Shown: positions 49,963 through 58,889, counted from the stretch's first letter. The stretch is 64,000 bases of DNA from Clostridiales bacterium (GCA_015243575.1 CP042469.1:2260929-2324928), one strand, 5' to 3'. Notes: generated by a model not told the origin, from the letters alone. Numbers and translations: made by a program.

Positions 49963-50943
49963 TCATTTGTCTGTTCTAAAAATCTTACGGATTATTGTTT
50001 CGGCTCTTTCTTTATAAGTGTGATTCTGTACACTAACAGGTGCATTTTTACGAACCTTTATATAGTCATCCACGTTTCTTCTGTAATGCTCTATTAAATC
50101 AAGGGTCTCGTTAGGTGATTTTGTAATTGCTAATCCGCCGCTGTTTCCAAACATATCTTTTGAGGCAGTGTTATAACAAGAAAGGCCAAAACCTCCGGAA
50201 CCCAAGATTTCAAAGGTACGCCTGGTTATCGTCTGTTCATGATTCTGTGTGATTATATTTACAAAGGAATTATTATAGATATCACACGTCTTTTGATATG
50301 AAATTGTGCCTTTAAACCATTCAAGCGGCACATCAAGATTCAGAAAATTTTTGATCACCTGCTGATATTCTGTGCTGCCATAAAAATCTATTTTGTAACT
50401 ATTTTCAATTAAAGGTTTTAATAGGATGGGAATTGCCTTGCGATACCTGAAATGCTCAGGATAATGCTGCGAATACCATAACCATGCATTGCCAACTAAG
50501 CTAATGGTTTTATTATTATTTACGGACAATGATTTGGGATAATGAATTGTGGGATTATATGCAAAATCAAGTCTCTCACAGGGAATGCTTTTGCTTCTGA
50601 GTATTTCAAGCATCTCTGGACAGATCGAGAATATCATATCGGGTTTTGATAATTCAAAACCTTTCATTTGCAGATCAAATTGGCCTACTCCTTCTGTATC
50701 CCAAGCAACACACTTATACCTTTGTAATTTTCTAAAGCCGATATGAGTAAGCATCGTATCCTTGAAATAGCCCATATAGGAGGAAAGAATCAGCAAATCA
50801 GGATTTATTTCTCCTATTAATCTATTGAAATCTTGTGTTGATGCCGGCGTGATGATTTGCGCTTCGCAGCCTGCAGCTGTAAATCCCCATAAAAGATCAT
50901 CTGCATAAAGTTTATCACTGTAAATTGCCACCTTATATTTCAT
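49963..50943 (-). CDS. CgeB-like glycosyltransferase
   Basis: 326 aa from ATG 50943, after GAGAGGGGC. It has YKVAIYSDKLYADDLLWGF at the N-terminus and the C-terminal glycosyltransferase part (NNSFVNIITQNHEQTITRRTFEILGSGGF, MFGNSGGLAI), typical of CgeB/spore-maturation glycosyltransferases. These decorate spore coats or surface layers. It sits right at the edge of the tail locus, so it could also change surface glycans that tailocin fibres read, which is inference. Confidence 0.8.
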   Translation of the reverse strand: MKYKVAIYSDKLYADDLLWGFTAAGCEAQIITPASTQDFNRLIGEINPDLLILSSYMGYFKDTMLTHIGFRKLQRYKCVAWDTEGVGQFDLQMKGFELSKPDMIFSICPEMLEILRSKSIPCERLDFAYNPTIHYPKSLSVNNNKTISLVGNAWLWYSQHYPEHFRYRKAIPILLKPLIENSYKIDFYGSTEYQQVIKNFLNLDVPLEWFKGTISYQKTCDIYNNSFVNIITQNHEQTITRRTFEILGSGGFGLSCYNTASKDMFGNSGGLAITKSPNETLDLIEHYRRNVDDYIKVRKNAPVSVQNHTYKERAETIIRKIFRTDK

Positions 50944-51020
50944 ATGCAATAGCCCCTCTCGCGCTATGATTTTAACAGTATCTACTATACTATGAAAGAA
51001 TAAGGCAGTTGTTGCCAGGT

Positions 51021-51632
51021 CTATGCTCCATCCATAATACTGACCAATTCCAGCTGGTTCCCATCCGCCTCGCTCTTAACCAATTCCGGCTGGTTCCCAA
51101 ATAGAATATCATCCAACTGGTTTGCATCCAGGAGCCAATCCTTGATCCTATTTTTCGGAAGAATCACTGGCATCCTGTCATGTACCTGTTCCATCGAACG
51201 GTTCGCTCCTGTGGTGAGAATTACAAATCGGTTTTCTTCTTCAAACTTGCTGTAGATGCCTGCCATGTAAAGCATCTTTGAATCCGACATGCTAAAAAGA
51301 AACTTCCTTTTGTGCCGATCCCATTCGTAAAATCCTGTTGAGGGAATCACACATCTTCTGTTCACCAACGATGGTCCAAACAGCTTTTTTTCCCTTGCAG
51401 TCTCTGAACGGGCATTGATAATAACGCCCTTGTTCCGAAAGTTGGGAAAACCCCAGATCATAATCCTTGGTATGACCAGCTCCCCTTGGGGCAGCAGTAC
51501 CGGAGCTGCATTGGTGGGAAAGATTTCTCCCGCCTTCATTTTTTCCAGCAGGATTTCATTGCTGATCTGATCGATGATTTCATCTACCTCCTGCAATTCT
51601 TTATCCGTAAAAAAAGTATATCTTCCGCACAT
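51021..51632 (-). CDS. SRAP-domain protein (YedK/HMCES type)
   Basis: 203 aa from ATG 51632. Catalytic Cys2 right after the start Met (MCGRYTFF), the FYEWD motif and HDRMPVIL with the active histidine are all present. SRAP proteins form a DNA-protein crosslink with abasic sites in single-stranded DNA and protect them. The start follows GGTGGAGTGTG. It is monocistronic. Confidence 0.93.
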   Translation of the reverse strand: MCGRYTFFTDKELQEVDEIIDQISNEILLEKMKAGEIFPTNAAPVLLPQGELVIPRIMIWGFPNFRNKGVIINARSETAREKKLFGPSLVNRRCVIPSTGFYEWDRHKRKFLFSMSDSKMLYMAGIYSKFEEENRFVILTTGANRSMEQVHDRMPVILPKNRIKDWLLDANQLDDILFGNQPELVKSEADGNQLELVSIMDGA

Positions 51633-51659
51633 CACACTCCACCTTTCCAGCAGCACTGT

Positions 51660-51883
51660 ACCCTTTCATTTAAAAGATCCTCATAAAGCCTGCTCTATCT
51701 GATTAGATTTCCCTCAAATACAGTTTAAAATCTTTCTTTTTATATGGCAATCAATAATTTTATTTCGGTGTCCTCCTCTGACCTATCATAACAAAAAGAA
51801 CCGCACTTGCCGTTCCTTCAGTAAGCAGCTAATACAAACAGAATAGCGGATTGCAATTCCATCAGTACGAATCATTAAGAAAA
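51660..51883. other. Spacer between the SRAP gene and the permease terminator
   Basis: About 220 bp, AT-rich, with no gene seen; it must hold the SRAP promoter. Confidence 0.5.
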
Positions 51884-51915
51884 AGCCGCTACTTCGAAAT
51901 TACGAAACAACGGCT
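51884..51915 (-). terminator. Terminator of the permease gene
   Basis: Imperfect 13-bp stem (AGCCGTTGTTTCG/CGAAGTAGCGGCT) followed by TTTTTC on the minus strand, 17 bp after the stop codon. Confidence 0.8.
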
Positions 51916-51931
51916 CTTCACCTTTAAAATA

Positions 51932-53275
51932 TTAGCTCAAATCCAGCTGAGGAACTGGGTTTCTCATCCCTCTTGTTACGCACACCAGATAGACAAAGCC
52001 CAAAACAAGCCAGCCAAATCCCACTACATGTGCATTGATTCCCAGATTGATAAAAATAGCGAGAGAAACCACAAATCCAATCAGCGGGCAAATGAGATAA
52101 AGGAATACGGTCTTTAACGGATCCTTTCTGCGGCCTTCCTCATCCTTCATGTAGAAGCTCCAGATAACAGATACATTGAGAAGCAGAAATCCAAACAATG
52201 CACCGAAGCTGACCATGGTGGAAATGAGGCCCAGCGAGCAAAATAGTGCAATTGGGGTGATCACAATTCCTACAAATATGATGGCAACCGCAGGAGTCTG
52301 ATATTTTTCACTGATATTCCCCAGAGATTTTGGGAGCACGCCGTCTCTGCCCATTGCAAAGAGCACTCTGGAAACCGCTGCTTGTGAAGCCTGACAGGTT
52401 GCAATTCCAAAGGAGAGAACCAATGTAAATGTGGTCAGTACGGTTAGCCAGGAGCCTCCTACAAAGTCAACGATATCAATAAATGCAGAGTCTACGTTCA
52501 GTTCCTGATAATTGGGATAGGCAATTCCGCAGAAGAAGGTAATAACAATGAAGATCAGGCCGATGAGCAGGATCGCATAGATGATTGCTTTCCCCACATT
52601 TTTCTCAGGTTTCACGGTTTCCTCAGCAAGCGTACTGATAGCATCAAAGCCAAGATAACTCAGGATTACGATTCCCGTAGCCTGCAAAATGCCAGATAGA
52701 TTGAAGCTTTCGGGATTGTAAAAAGAGATGGTATTGAAATGAATGGTTCCATTGATCCATAGACGGATGGTGCAGGCAATAAATGCTATGATGACAACAA
52801 TTTGCAGGGCAAAAAGGATCCAGCTGCATTTTGACATGAGATCCACACCGAGAATATTGACGATGGTGCAGAAAGCGATGAAGAACAGAGTCCATGCCCA
52901 TACCGGCACTGCGGGAAGCAGACTGCTGGCAAAGGAGCTGCCGATGATGACAACCGTTGCCGGCATCAGGAAATAGTCCAAAAGGATCGCCCAGCCAGTT
53001 AAAAATCCAAAAGCCGGGGATACACTTTTTTGAACATAAAGGTATACAGAGCCTGCAAGGGGATACTTTTTGGCCATTGCCTTATAGCTCATCCCCGTAA
53101 AAAACATGGCTGCCATTCCAATCAGGTAACACAGCGCCACCATCCCTCCGGAAGGCTCCAGAAAGACGCCGTATAAAGCGGCAGGAGCCAGCGGAATCAT
53201 AAATACCAGTCCATAGATGACCAGATCTTTTGTTGTTAACGTCCGTTTTAACGTAGTCATATTTTTCATGTCCAT
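51932..53275 (-). CDS. APC-family amino acid permease
   Basis: 447 aa with about 12 membrane helices. The start (TTKDLVIYGLVFMIPLAPAALYG) and the GGMVALCYLIGMAAMFF and TLAEETVKPEKNVGKAI segments are diagnostic. It takes up an amino acid or amine by proton symport or exchange. It lies downstream of the redox operon and shares a 16-bp identical upstream motif with it, so it probably imports that operon's substrate (inference). The start could also be the second Met. Confidence 0.9.
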   Translation of the reverse strand: MDMKNMTTLKRTLTTKDLVIYGLVFMIPLAPAALYGVFLEPSGGMVALCYLIGMAAMFFTGMSYKAMAKKYPLAGSVYLYVQKSVSPAFGFLTGWAILLDYFLMPATVVIIGSSFASSLLPAVPVWAWTLFFIAFCTIVNILGVDLMSKCSWILFALQIVVIIAFIACTIRLWINGTIHFNTISFYNPESFNLSGILQATGIVILSYLGFDAISTLAEETVKPEKNVGKAIIYAILLIGLIFIVITFFCGIAYPNYQELNVDSAFIDIVDFVGGSWLTVLTTFTLVLSFGIATCQASQAAVSRVLFAMGRDGVLPKSLGNISEKYQTPAVAIIFVGIVITPIALFCSLGLISTMVSFGALFGFLLLNVSVIWSFYMKDEEGRRKDPLKTVFLYLICPLIGFVVSLAIFINLGINAHVVGFGWLVLGFVYLVCVTRGMRNPVPQLDLS

Positions 53276-53307
53276 AACGATCCTCCTTTATGTGTATCAG
53301 AATGACA

Positions 53308-53347
53308 AAAGGTGTCCGCCGCCATACATCAGCAGCTGAACACCTTT
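53308..53347 (-). terminator. Terminator-like hairpin upstream of the permease
   Basis: Arms AAAGGTGT/ACACCTTT with a long GC-rich loop and a short T-tract (TTTTGTC) on the minus strand, about 35 bp before the permease start. Either the end of the redox operon or an attenuator in the permease leader. Confidence 0.6.
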
Positions 53348-53410
53348 GTTCCAATACCGTTTTAATTCATTTTTTTATTGGCTTAATAATAAAAAAGATA
53401 AGTCCGTCTT

Positions 53411-53435
53411 AGGAAAGCACTGATTTCATGAAGTG
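53411..53435. promoter_or_regulatory. Third copy of the regulatory motif (upstream of the permease)
   Basis: AGGAAAGCACTGATTTCATGAAGTG; the last 16 bases (CTGATTTCATGAAGTG) equal the repeats at 58706 and 58734. It lies about 145 bp before the permease start, similar to the repeat distance from the RidA gene. Confidence 0.65.
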
Positions 53436-53457
53436 AGTGAAATTCATCAGCATTTCC

Positions 53458-54669
53458 TTAGATTTTAGCTGTGAACCGGTCGTAGCGCAGCTGGGAGATG
53501 TCAATGGTCGTTTTCTCATCAACAGCCATCTCGGAAAGGGTGAGACCTACCGCCGGAGAAATGCCAAAGCCGTGTCCCGAAAACCCGCAGGCAAGAATGA
53601 GTCCCGGAACCTCATCCACATAGCTGATTACCGGCACATGATCCGCACACTGATCAATCCAGCCGCCCCAGGTTCTAACAATCTTAGCGTTTTCCAGGGC
53701 GGGAAAATATTTGATAATTCCTCGGCAGATGCAGGGTGCTGTAATACTGGAGGCTGAAGGTGCGCCATTGTCTTTATTGGTCTCTTCAAATCCTGAGGTG
53801 CCCCCGAATACGAAGGAGCCATGGGTACTTTGGTGCCCATAGAAGTCTGCCATGGCGGTACCCAGCATCTGATAAAACATGGGAGGCTGCGCCTCTGTTA
53901 CAAGAACCTCCATGAGCCAGCGTGTCATAGGAACATCAATTCCCACAGTAGCGGCCAAATTTCTGCTTTCATAGCCTGCTGCAAGGATGATTCGATCTGC
54001 CTCGTAGACCTCCCCGCTTTCGGTGATGACCCGGCAGGCTCTTCCTCTGACCTTTCGTATTTCCGCCACACCGTCACCCGTTATAAATCTGGCGCCCAGC
54101 TGTCTTGCCTTCCTGTAATAGGCCAGGGTGGTGAGCATTGGGTTTGCGTGTCCATCAGTAGGACACCAGCTGGCTGAGGTCACCTCTTCTGAAAGAAACG
54201 GGCAGATGGTTCTTGCCTCTTCACCGGTAATCATCTTCACATCCAACCCACAGGCACTTGCGGTGTCTGTCAAATCTGAGAGAATCCGCTCATGAGTATC
54301 CGTTTTTCCCAGCCTCAAATTGCCTTCCTGGTAGTACTCCACATCCATTTCCAGCTCTTCAGAAAGGGTCGGCCACATATTTTTCACAGCATGCATGATA
54401 AAGGGCATCTCCCGTTTATCTCTTCCTGACTGCCGCACACCGCCGCCGTTTCTGACCGAGCCGCCGTTAGCAATATGATTGCTTTTCTCAAGAACGGTAA
54501 CAGAATAATTCCTCTTCGCCAAATAGTACGCCGCAGAATTTCCGACGACTCCGCTGCCGATGATGATCACATCCGAGCTGTTTCTCAAATTACTCATATT
54601 CGAATTACCTTTTATTTTCCTCTCATTCGAATTGTTTTTCATTTCACTTACCCCCAAACTGTTTTTCAT
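53458..54669 (-). CDS. FAD-dependent amine/D-amino acid oxidoreductase (HcnC/DadA-like)
   Basis: 403 aa from ATG 54669, after AAAGGAGGTGAGTGAG. A 24-residue tail precedes the FAD motif DVIIIGSGVVGNSAAYYLAK. Later parts include GGSVRNGGGVRQSGRD and GFSGHGFGISPAVG, the C-terminal FAD contact. It is the catalytic subunit of a HcnABC-like dehydrogenase: it oxidises an amine or amino acid and passes electrons to the partner Fe-S/FAD subunits. The start overlaps the BFD gene by a few bases up to its stop. The leader codes for a repeated segment (see findings). Confidence 0.85.
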   Translation of the reverse strand: MKNSLGVSEMKNNSNERKIKGNSNMSNLRNSSDVIIIGSGVVGNSAAYYLAKRNYSVTVLEKSNHIANGGSVRNGGGVRQSGRDKREMPFIMHAVKNMWPTLSEELEMDVEYYQEGNLRLGKTDTHERILSDLTDTASACGLDVKMITGEEARTICPFLSEEVTSASWCPTDGHANPMLTTLAYYRKARQLGARFITGDGVAEIRKVRGRACRVITESGEVYEADRIILAAGYESRNLAATVGIDVPMTRWLMEVLVTEAQPPMFYQMLGTAMADFYGHQSTHGSFVFGGTSGFEETNKDNGAPSASSITAPCICRGIIKYFPALENAKIVRTWGGWIDQCADHVPVISYVDEVPGLILACGFSGHGFGISPAVGLTLSEMAVDEKTTIDISQLRYDRFTAKI

Positions 54670-54670
54670 C

Positions 54671-54997
54671 TCACTCACCTCCTTTCCCTTCATTTGCAAA
54701 GGCTCTCATCTCGATTGGACGCATCGGTGCTCTTGCGGCGGCACGTTCAAGTTCTCCCGCGCTGATTCCCAGTTCTTTTGCTACGATATCTCGGACAAGC
54801 TTTGCACAGGTCTGCCCCTGGCATAACCCCATTCCGGTTCTCAGATAACGCCGTATTTCAGTCAGGGTGAACATTCCGTCATGGACGGCTCTTCGAATCT
54901 CTCCTTTTGAAATCTCCTCGCACCGGCAAATCAGGCGGTCGTCATCCGGCAATGGCTGAAAGCTGCCAAGCTCTCTGGAACGATCATTTTTCTTCAT
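54671..54997 (-). CDS. BFD-like [2Fe-2S] protein
   Basis: 108 aa. Cysteines CRC near residue 25 and CQGQTC near 60 match the bacterioferritin-associated ferredoxin-like [2Fe-2S] domain found in HcnA/HcnB-type dehydrogenases. It should relay electrons between the FAD subunits. It overlaps the upstream oxidoreductase stop by four bases. Confidence 0.85.
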   Translation of the reverse strand: MKKNDRSRELGSFQPLPDDDRLICRCEEISKGEIRRAVHDGMFTLTEIRRYLRTGMGLCQGQTCAKLVRDIVAKELGISAGELERAAARAPMRPIEMRAFANEGKGGE

Positions 54998-56583
54998 CCA
55001 ACCCTCACCCCTTTTTTGTAAAATCTTGCTCGCATGCTCATTTCTTTTGATACCTTTATTGTGAGCAGGCTGGTTTTGTCAAAAGCCGTAAGGCTCTTCA
55101 CCTCAACTACTTCAGCGTCACAGAGTTCCTTTCCGCTGCGGTCCAGTGCGACTCCTTTCTCGCCTGCCCTGGGCAGAGGGAGAAATTCATAAGGGATCAC
55201 CACAGCAGCATAGTCCTCCTCAAATTCTTCATCTACAAGAAAGATGCATTGACCAGAGCAGGCAGCTACGCACATGCCGCAGCCGGAGCAGGAAGCCTCT
55301 TCATCAACCACAGGCAGAGAAGTAATTCGTTCCCCTACTTTAATACACTTTCTTGCGCAGGCATCCTGACATGGGTTGCAGGGAATATTCTGAGAACATT
55401 CAATGACCGGATGAATTCCTTTGATCCTCTTGACTCCGGGATAGGCGAAAATTTCATCCTCTGTCAGGAACCCTGTTCCCAGCAGATGTTCGGAAACCGG
55501 GCAGCCTTCCTCTGTCACAATTGATTTCTTTCCTTTGTTTTCCGGTGCAAACATTCCCTGACGGAGACTGGACAGAGCCCGTGCGAGCTCCGCTGCCCGT
55601 AAGGCAAACTCGCTTTCAGAGAAGTATCCCAGGCAGAGCGCCGCGGCGGCTCCTGCAATTCTGCCCTCGATCATAGCGGAGCTGGCTTCCTCAATTCCCG
55701 AGACATCTCCGGCTGCAAACAGCCCCGGAATCGAGGTTTCCCCGTATGTATCACAGATCGGAACAAGCCCTCCAAATTTCGGATGGTCCTCCATCTCGCA
55801 TCCCGCCATCTGAAGGAGCTGAGACATGGGTGAAAGCCCTACCGCCAGACAGATGGCATCCACATCAAAATGCTTTTCTGTCCCCGCAATCAGATTCCAG
55901 CTTCCATCCACTTCTCCGATGGTGACGCCCGTCACCCTGTCGTCCCCTTCCGCTCGAAGAATGGTATGAGAGAGAAAGAAAGGAACGCCGCAGCGTGCCA
56001 CTTTTGCCGCATGGACGCCATAGCCTCCAATTCGCGGGGCAGCATCCACGATGGCGGCAACCTCGCAGCCTGCTTGAAGCAGCTGAAAGCTTACCACAAG
56101 ACCTACGTTTCCGCTTCCCAGCATCAGGATTCTTTTTCCCGGCTGTACAGAATGAAGATTCATCATGGTCTGGGCAGCGCCTGCGCCGATGACACCCGGA
56201 AGGGTCCACCCGTCAAAGGTCACCATGGTTTCCGAAGCTCCGGTAGCTACAATTACAGTATCACCTTTGTAATGAAGCAAACGGTCCTCAATTCTCACCG
56301 TGATTTCTTTATCCAGGTAAAGGCCGATGACTGAAGCGTTGAGTACCACCTCTACGCCTGCCTGAGCTGCCTCCTCCAGAAGCTCGCTGCCGATTTGAAA
56401 GCCCCTGATTTTTGCTTTGTGTTCTTTTGATCCGAAAAATTTATGGATTTGTTTGAAGAGCTGACCGCCGGGTTTTGCATTTTCATCAAAGACGATTACC
56501 TGCAATCCGCTTCTCGCAGCTTCAATGGCTGCCGATAAGCCCGCCGGACCGGCTCCGATCACAATGAGATCATATCGCACCAT
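54994..56583 (-). CDS. NAD(P)/FAD oxidoreductase with ferredoxin domain (HcnB-like)
   Basis: 529 aa from ATG 56583, after GGGAAGG. FAD motif VIGAGPAGLSAA near residue 10; second nucleotide motif LGSGNVGLVVSF in the middle; GLFAAGDVSG near 300. The C-terminus adds cysteine motifs CNPCQDAC and CSGCGMCVAAC for Fe-S clusters, a feature of anaerobe versions. It accepts electrons from the amine-oxidising subunit. It overlaps the upstream 2Fe-2S gene by 14 bases. Confidence 0.87.
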   Translation of the reverse strand: MVRYDLIVIGAGPAGLSAAIEAARSGLQVIVFDENAKPGGQLFKQIHKFFGSKEHKAKIRGFQIGSELLEEAAQAGVEVVLNASVIGLYLDKEITVRIEDRLLHYKGDTVIVATGASETMVTFDGWTLPGVIGAGAAQTMMNLHSVQPGKRILMLGSGNVGLVVSFQLLQAGCEVAAIVDAAPRIGGYGVHAAKVARCGVPFFLSHTILRAEGDDRVTGVTIGEVDGSWNLIAGTEKHFDVDAICLAVGLSPMSQLLQMAGCEMEDHPKFGGLVPICDTYGETSIPGLFAAGDVSGIEEASSAMIEGRIAGAAAALCLGYFSESEFALRAAELARALSSLRQGMFAPENKGKKSIVTEEGCPVSEHLLGTGFLTEDEIFAYPGVKRIKGIHPVIECSQNIPCNPCQDACARKCIKVGERITSLPVVDEEASCSGCGMCVAACSGQCIFLVDEEFEEDYAAVVIPYEFLPLPRAGEKGVALDRSGKELCDAEVVEVKSLTAFDKTSLLTIKVSKEMSMRARFYKKGVRVG

Positions 56584-56905
56584 ACCCGTCACCTTCCCTT
56601 CTCTTCACGCTTACGCCGTACTGTGTCCTGACATCCATGCCAGCAGTCAGCGGGGTGACGCAGGTGCGAACATTGGGCATGCCATCCACCACCATGACGC
56701 AGTCAGTGCATCTTCCAATGGCGCAAAAGATGCCACGTGGTGAATGATGCTTGGCGGTATAACGGTGTATGGTTACGCCTGCTGCTTTCAATGCCGCAGC
56801 AACGGGTTCGCCTTCAAGTCCTTTTATGACGCTTCCGTCATAAGTAAATTCCACTTCCTTCTTTTGTTCAGGGATTCCCAAAATTGGATGTTCACTGATT
56901 CTCAT
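56570..56905 (-). CDS. [2Fe-2S] ferredoxin-fold subunit (HcnA/SoxA-like)
   Basis: 111 aa. FTYDGSVIKGLEGEPVAAALKAAG followed by CAIGRCTDC and the last Cys in VRTCVTPL gives the plant-type [2Fe-2S] ligand pattern. It is the small subunit of heterotrimeric amine/amino-acid dehydrogenases. It lies first of the three redox subunits. Confidence 0.88.
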   Translation of the reverse strand: MRISEHPILGIPEQKKEVEFTYDGSVIKGLEGEPVAAALKAAGVTIHRYTAKHHSPRGIFCAIGRCTDCVMVVDGMPNVRTCVTPLTAGMDVRTQYGVSVKRREGDGYGAI

Positions 56906-56963
56906 AACAACTACTCCCCCTCTTATACGCTTCTTTTAAATGCCTTGCTGATTTTCAAATCCT

Positions 56964-58106
56964 TTATGCCAGATAGGGAACGCTCCATAAATTCAGCTTT
57001 GTGCCGATTCCCTTTTCTAGTGCGTTGCGGTATACGATGGTGCCCCAGGCAATGTCTTCAATGGGCATTCCTCCCACAGAATAAATGATGATTTCATCCT
57101 TATTTCTGTGAGCCGGAACTTTTCCGGTCAGAATATCCCCCAGATCATCGAGCTGATTCTTCTGCATCCTGCCCTCTGCCATCAGATCCATGCAGCGTAC
57201 TGCCGGTATGGGAATGGAGTTATAAGCAGGAAACCCCATTTCCTCTTCCCACGCTTCATAAAGCTGCACATTATCCGCAACGTTTCTCGCCCTGTTCAAA
57301 ATAAAATCGTCATCAAACCGAGCAGCTGCAGGACAGCAGAGAATCGCACCAGGTTTGATCCATTCCTCCTTGATGTAGGGATACAGGGCGGCATCTCCTG
57401 TAGGAACAGAAGCTGCAATGTGAACAACGTCCGCATCCCTGACCGCTTCTTCATCGGTTTCCGCAATTTGAATGTCTTCAACCTTAGGGTACTTTTCCCG
57501 GATATATGTAATGAAGCTGTCGATGGATGCCCTGCTTCTTCCTTTTATTTTCACTGTTTCTATCTGGCTTCTTACTGCCATGGTTGCATCAAAGGCAGTT
57601 TTGCTCATGACGCCGGGTCCGATGATTCCCACAACTTTGGCATCCTCTTTTGCAAGATACTTTACGCCCACTCCAGGCACTGCTCCGGTTCGGAAAGCAC
57701 TGAGGATATTTGCTGACATGTAAGCCAGTGGTGCTCCCGTTTCCTTGTCGTTTAAGGTGAGCATTAAAATGGATCTGGGTAGACCTTTCTGTTTATTATC
57801 CACGTTGGATCCGTACCACTTCATGCCGGCCATATCAAATTTCCCGCCAAGGTAGGCTGGCATTGCCATAAATCGTCTGTCTGGCCCGTCAGTGGGCATA
57901 TTGGGAAACGGTGATTCCAGCGGAAACGTCATCATGACGCCGTGGGAATTTCCATTGGGCCCTCCCATGCGATAATCTCCGGCTTTCAGGAGCATAAACA
58001 TCTCCTCTATTGCATCGACACAGCCTGCCATATCTCCGACACCAGCCTTCATCATATCCTCTTCATTCAGGTAAATAAAATCAATATTCGGTTGCTTCAT
58101 TTTCAA
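56964..58106 (-). CDS. Ornithine cyclodeaminase/mu-crystallin-family protein
   Basis: 380 aa. NAD motif VVGIIGPGVMSKTAF, the FRTGAVPGVGVKYLA segment, and the C-terminal VGGMPIEDIAWGTIVYRNA fit the family. Clostridial relatives next to HcnABC-type genes are sometimes called tyramine oxidase subunit B. It may reduce or form a cyclic imine made by the dehydrogenase. The substrate is not readable from sequence. Confidence 0.85.
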   Translation of the reverse strand: MKMKQPNIDFIYLNEEDMMKAGVGDMAGCVDAIEEMFMLLKAGDYRMGGPNGNSHGVMMTFPLESPFPNMPTDGPDRRFMAMPAYLGGKFDMAGMKWYGSNVDNKQKGLPRSILMLTLNDKETGAPLAYMSANILSAFRTGAVPGVGVKYLAKEDAKVVGIIGPGVMSKTAFDATMAVRSQIETVKIKGRSRASIDSFITYIREKYPKVEDIQIAETDEEAVRDADVVHIAASVPTGDAALYPYIKEEWIKPGAILCCPAAARFDDDFILNRARNVADNVQLYEAWEEEMGFPAYNSIPIPAVRCMDLMAEGRMQKNQLDDLGDILTGKVPAHRNKDEIIIYSVGGMPIEDIAWGTIVYRNALEKGIGTKLNLWSVPYLA

Positions 58107-58184
58107 TTCCTCCTTCCAAGGTTCTAATTAAGTCTATTTTTTGCTCCGGGTTTTCATAAATCTCTTGACACGATCCAGATTTCT

Positions 58185-58577
58185 TCAAACCTCACATCCG
58201 GCGAAAGCCTCCAGTTCAAGTTCCACCATCTGACTCTCGCGATTTAGCTTTGGTGTTTCTACCATGGTAAACAGCGGCAGGACCGCTTTAAAGTGCTCCG
58301 AAAAAGCGTCTCCCACTTCTTTGGCAAATTTCATGTCAGTCAGATATCCTTTTATTTTGAATACATCTTCTTTTCCCGCACCGGATTCTTCCAGCAACGC
58401 GATCATTTTTGTGAAAATGTATTTGGCCTGCTCGTAAGGTGTTTCTCCATAAACGGTACCATCAGGCTGAACCGACGTCGTACCTCCGATATAAATATGG
58501 TCACCGAGCTTTACCATTCTCGAATATCCCACGGCGGCCTCCAGCGGAGCACCTGATGAATAGTTGATTCGTTTCAT
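58185..58577 (-). CDS. RidA-family (YjgF/YER057c/UK114) protein without the usual arginine
   Basis: 130 aa from ATG 58577, after AAGGAGGACGG. RidA fold: DHIYIGGTTSVQPDG and the C-terminal VELELEAFA. In RidA the motif P-x-R-x-x-V supplies the imine-binding arginine; here it reads PLFTMV. So it may not be an imine deaminase of the RidA type and may have another role. It is first in the catabolic operon. Confidence 0.85.
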   Translation of the reverse strand: MKRINYSSGAPLEAAVGYSRMVKLGDHIYIGGTTSVQPDGTVYGETPYEQAKYIFTKMIALLEESGAGKEDVFKIKGYLTDMKFAKEVGDAFSEHFKAVLPLFTMVETPKLNRESQMVELELEAFAGCEV

Positions 58578-58610
58578 CGGTATCCGTCCTCCTTCTTTTT
58601 GTAATAAAAA

Positions 58611-58647
58611 AAGAGACCCGTGAATTGCTGATATCACATGACCTCTT
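58611..58647 (-). terminator. Terminator-like hairpin in the RidA leader
   Basis: Imperfect inverted repeat with AAGAG/CTCTT ends followed by seven Ts on the minus strand, about 35 bp before the RidA start. Possible attenuator; weak. Confidence 0.4.
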
Positions 58648-58705
58648 TGTCTTGGTTGTTATTTTAACCGCCTGAGCTGGTGCAGAATTGTAAAAATCGG
58701 AACTA

Positions 58706-58758
58706 AAGGAATCTCTGATTTCATGAAGTGTGCAAGGAATCTCTGATTTCATGAAGTG
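58706..58758. promoter_or_regulatory. Two identical 25-bp direct repeats, likely regulator sites
   Basis: The same 25 bases (ending CTGATTTCATGAAGTG) occur at 58706-58730 and 58734-58758, 28 bp start to start, between the divergent RidA and AraC-type genes. AraC proteins often bind direct repeats. A third, slightly altered copy lies at 53411 before the permease. Confidence 0.7.
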
Positions 58759-58818
58759 CGCGCAGATTGCCGCACGATATGAATCAGAGGTCACCAAAAA
58801 TTAACAGGTTTGCAGCTA

Positions 58819-58847
58819 TTGACGCTGTATCATCATGGTGCTACAAT
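58819..58847 (+). promoter_or_regulatory. Promoter of the AraC-type gene
   Basis: TTGACG, 17-bp spacer, TACAAT (58842-58847). The strong hairpin described next begins six bases after the -10 box. Confidence 0.75.
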
Positions 58848-58852
58848 GTAGC

Positions 58853-58889
58853 AAAAGCACAGAGACGTGTAAGCGTTTCGTGCTTTTTT
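58853..58889 (+). terminator. Intrinsic terminator directly after the AraC promoter
   Basis: Stem AAAGCAC-GAGACG/CGTTTC-GTGCTTT with TTTTTT after it. No plus-strand gene precedes it, so it sits in the AraC leader as an attenuator or marks a tiny RNA. Confidence 0.75.
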
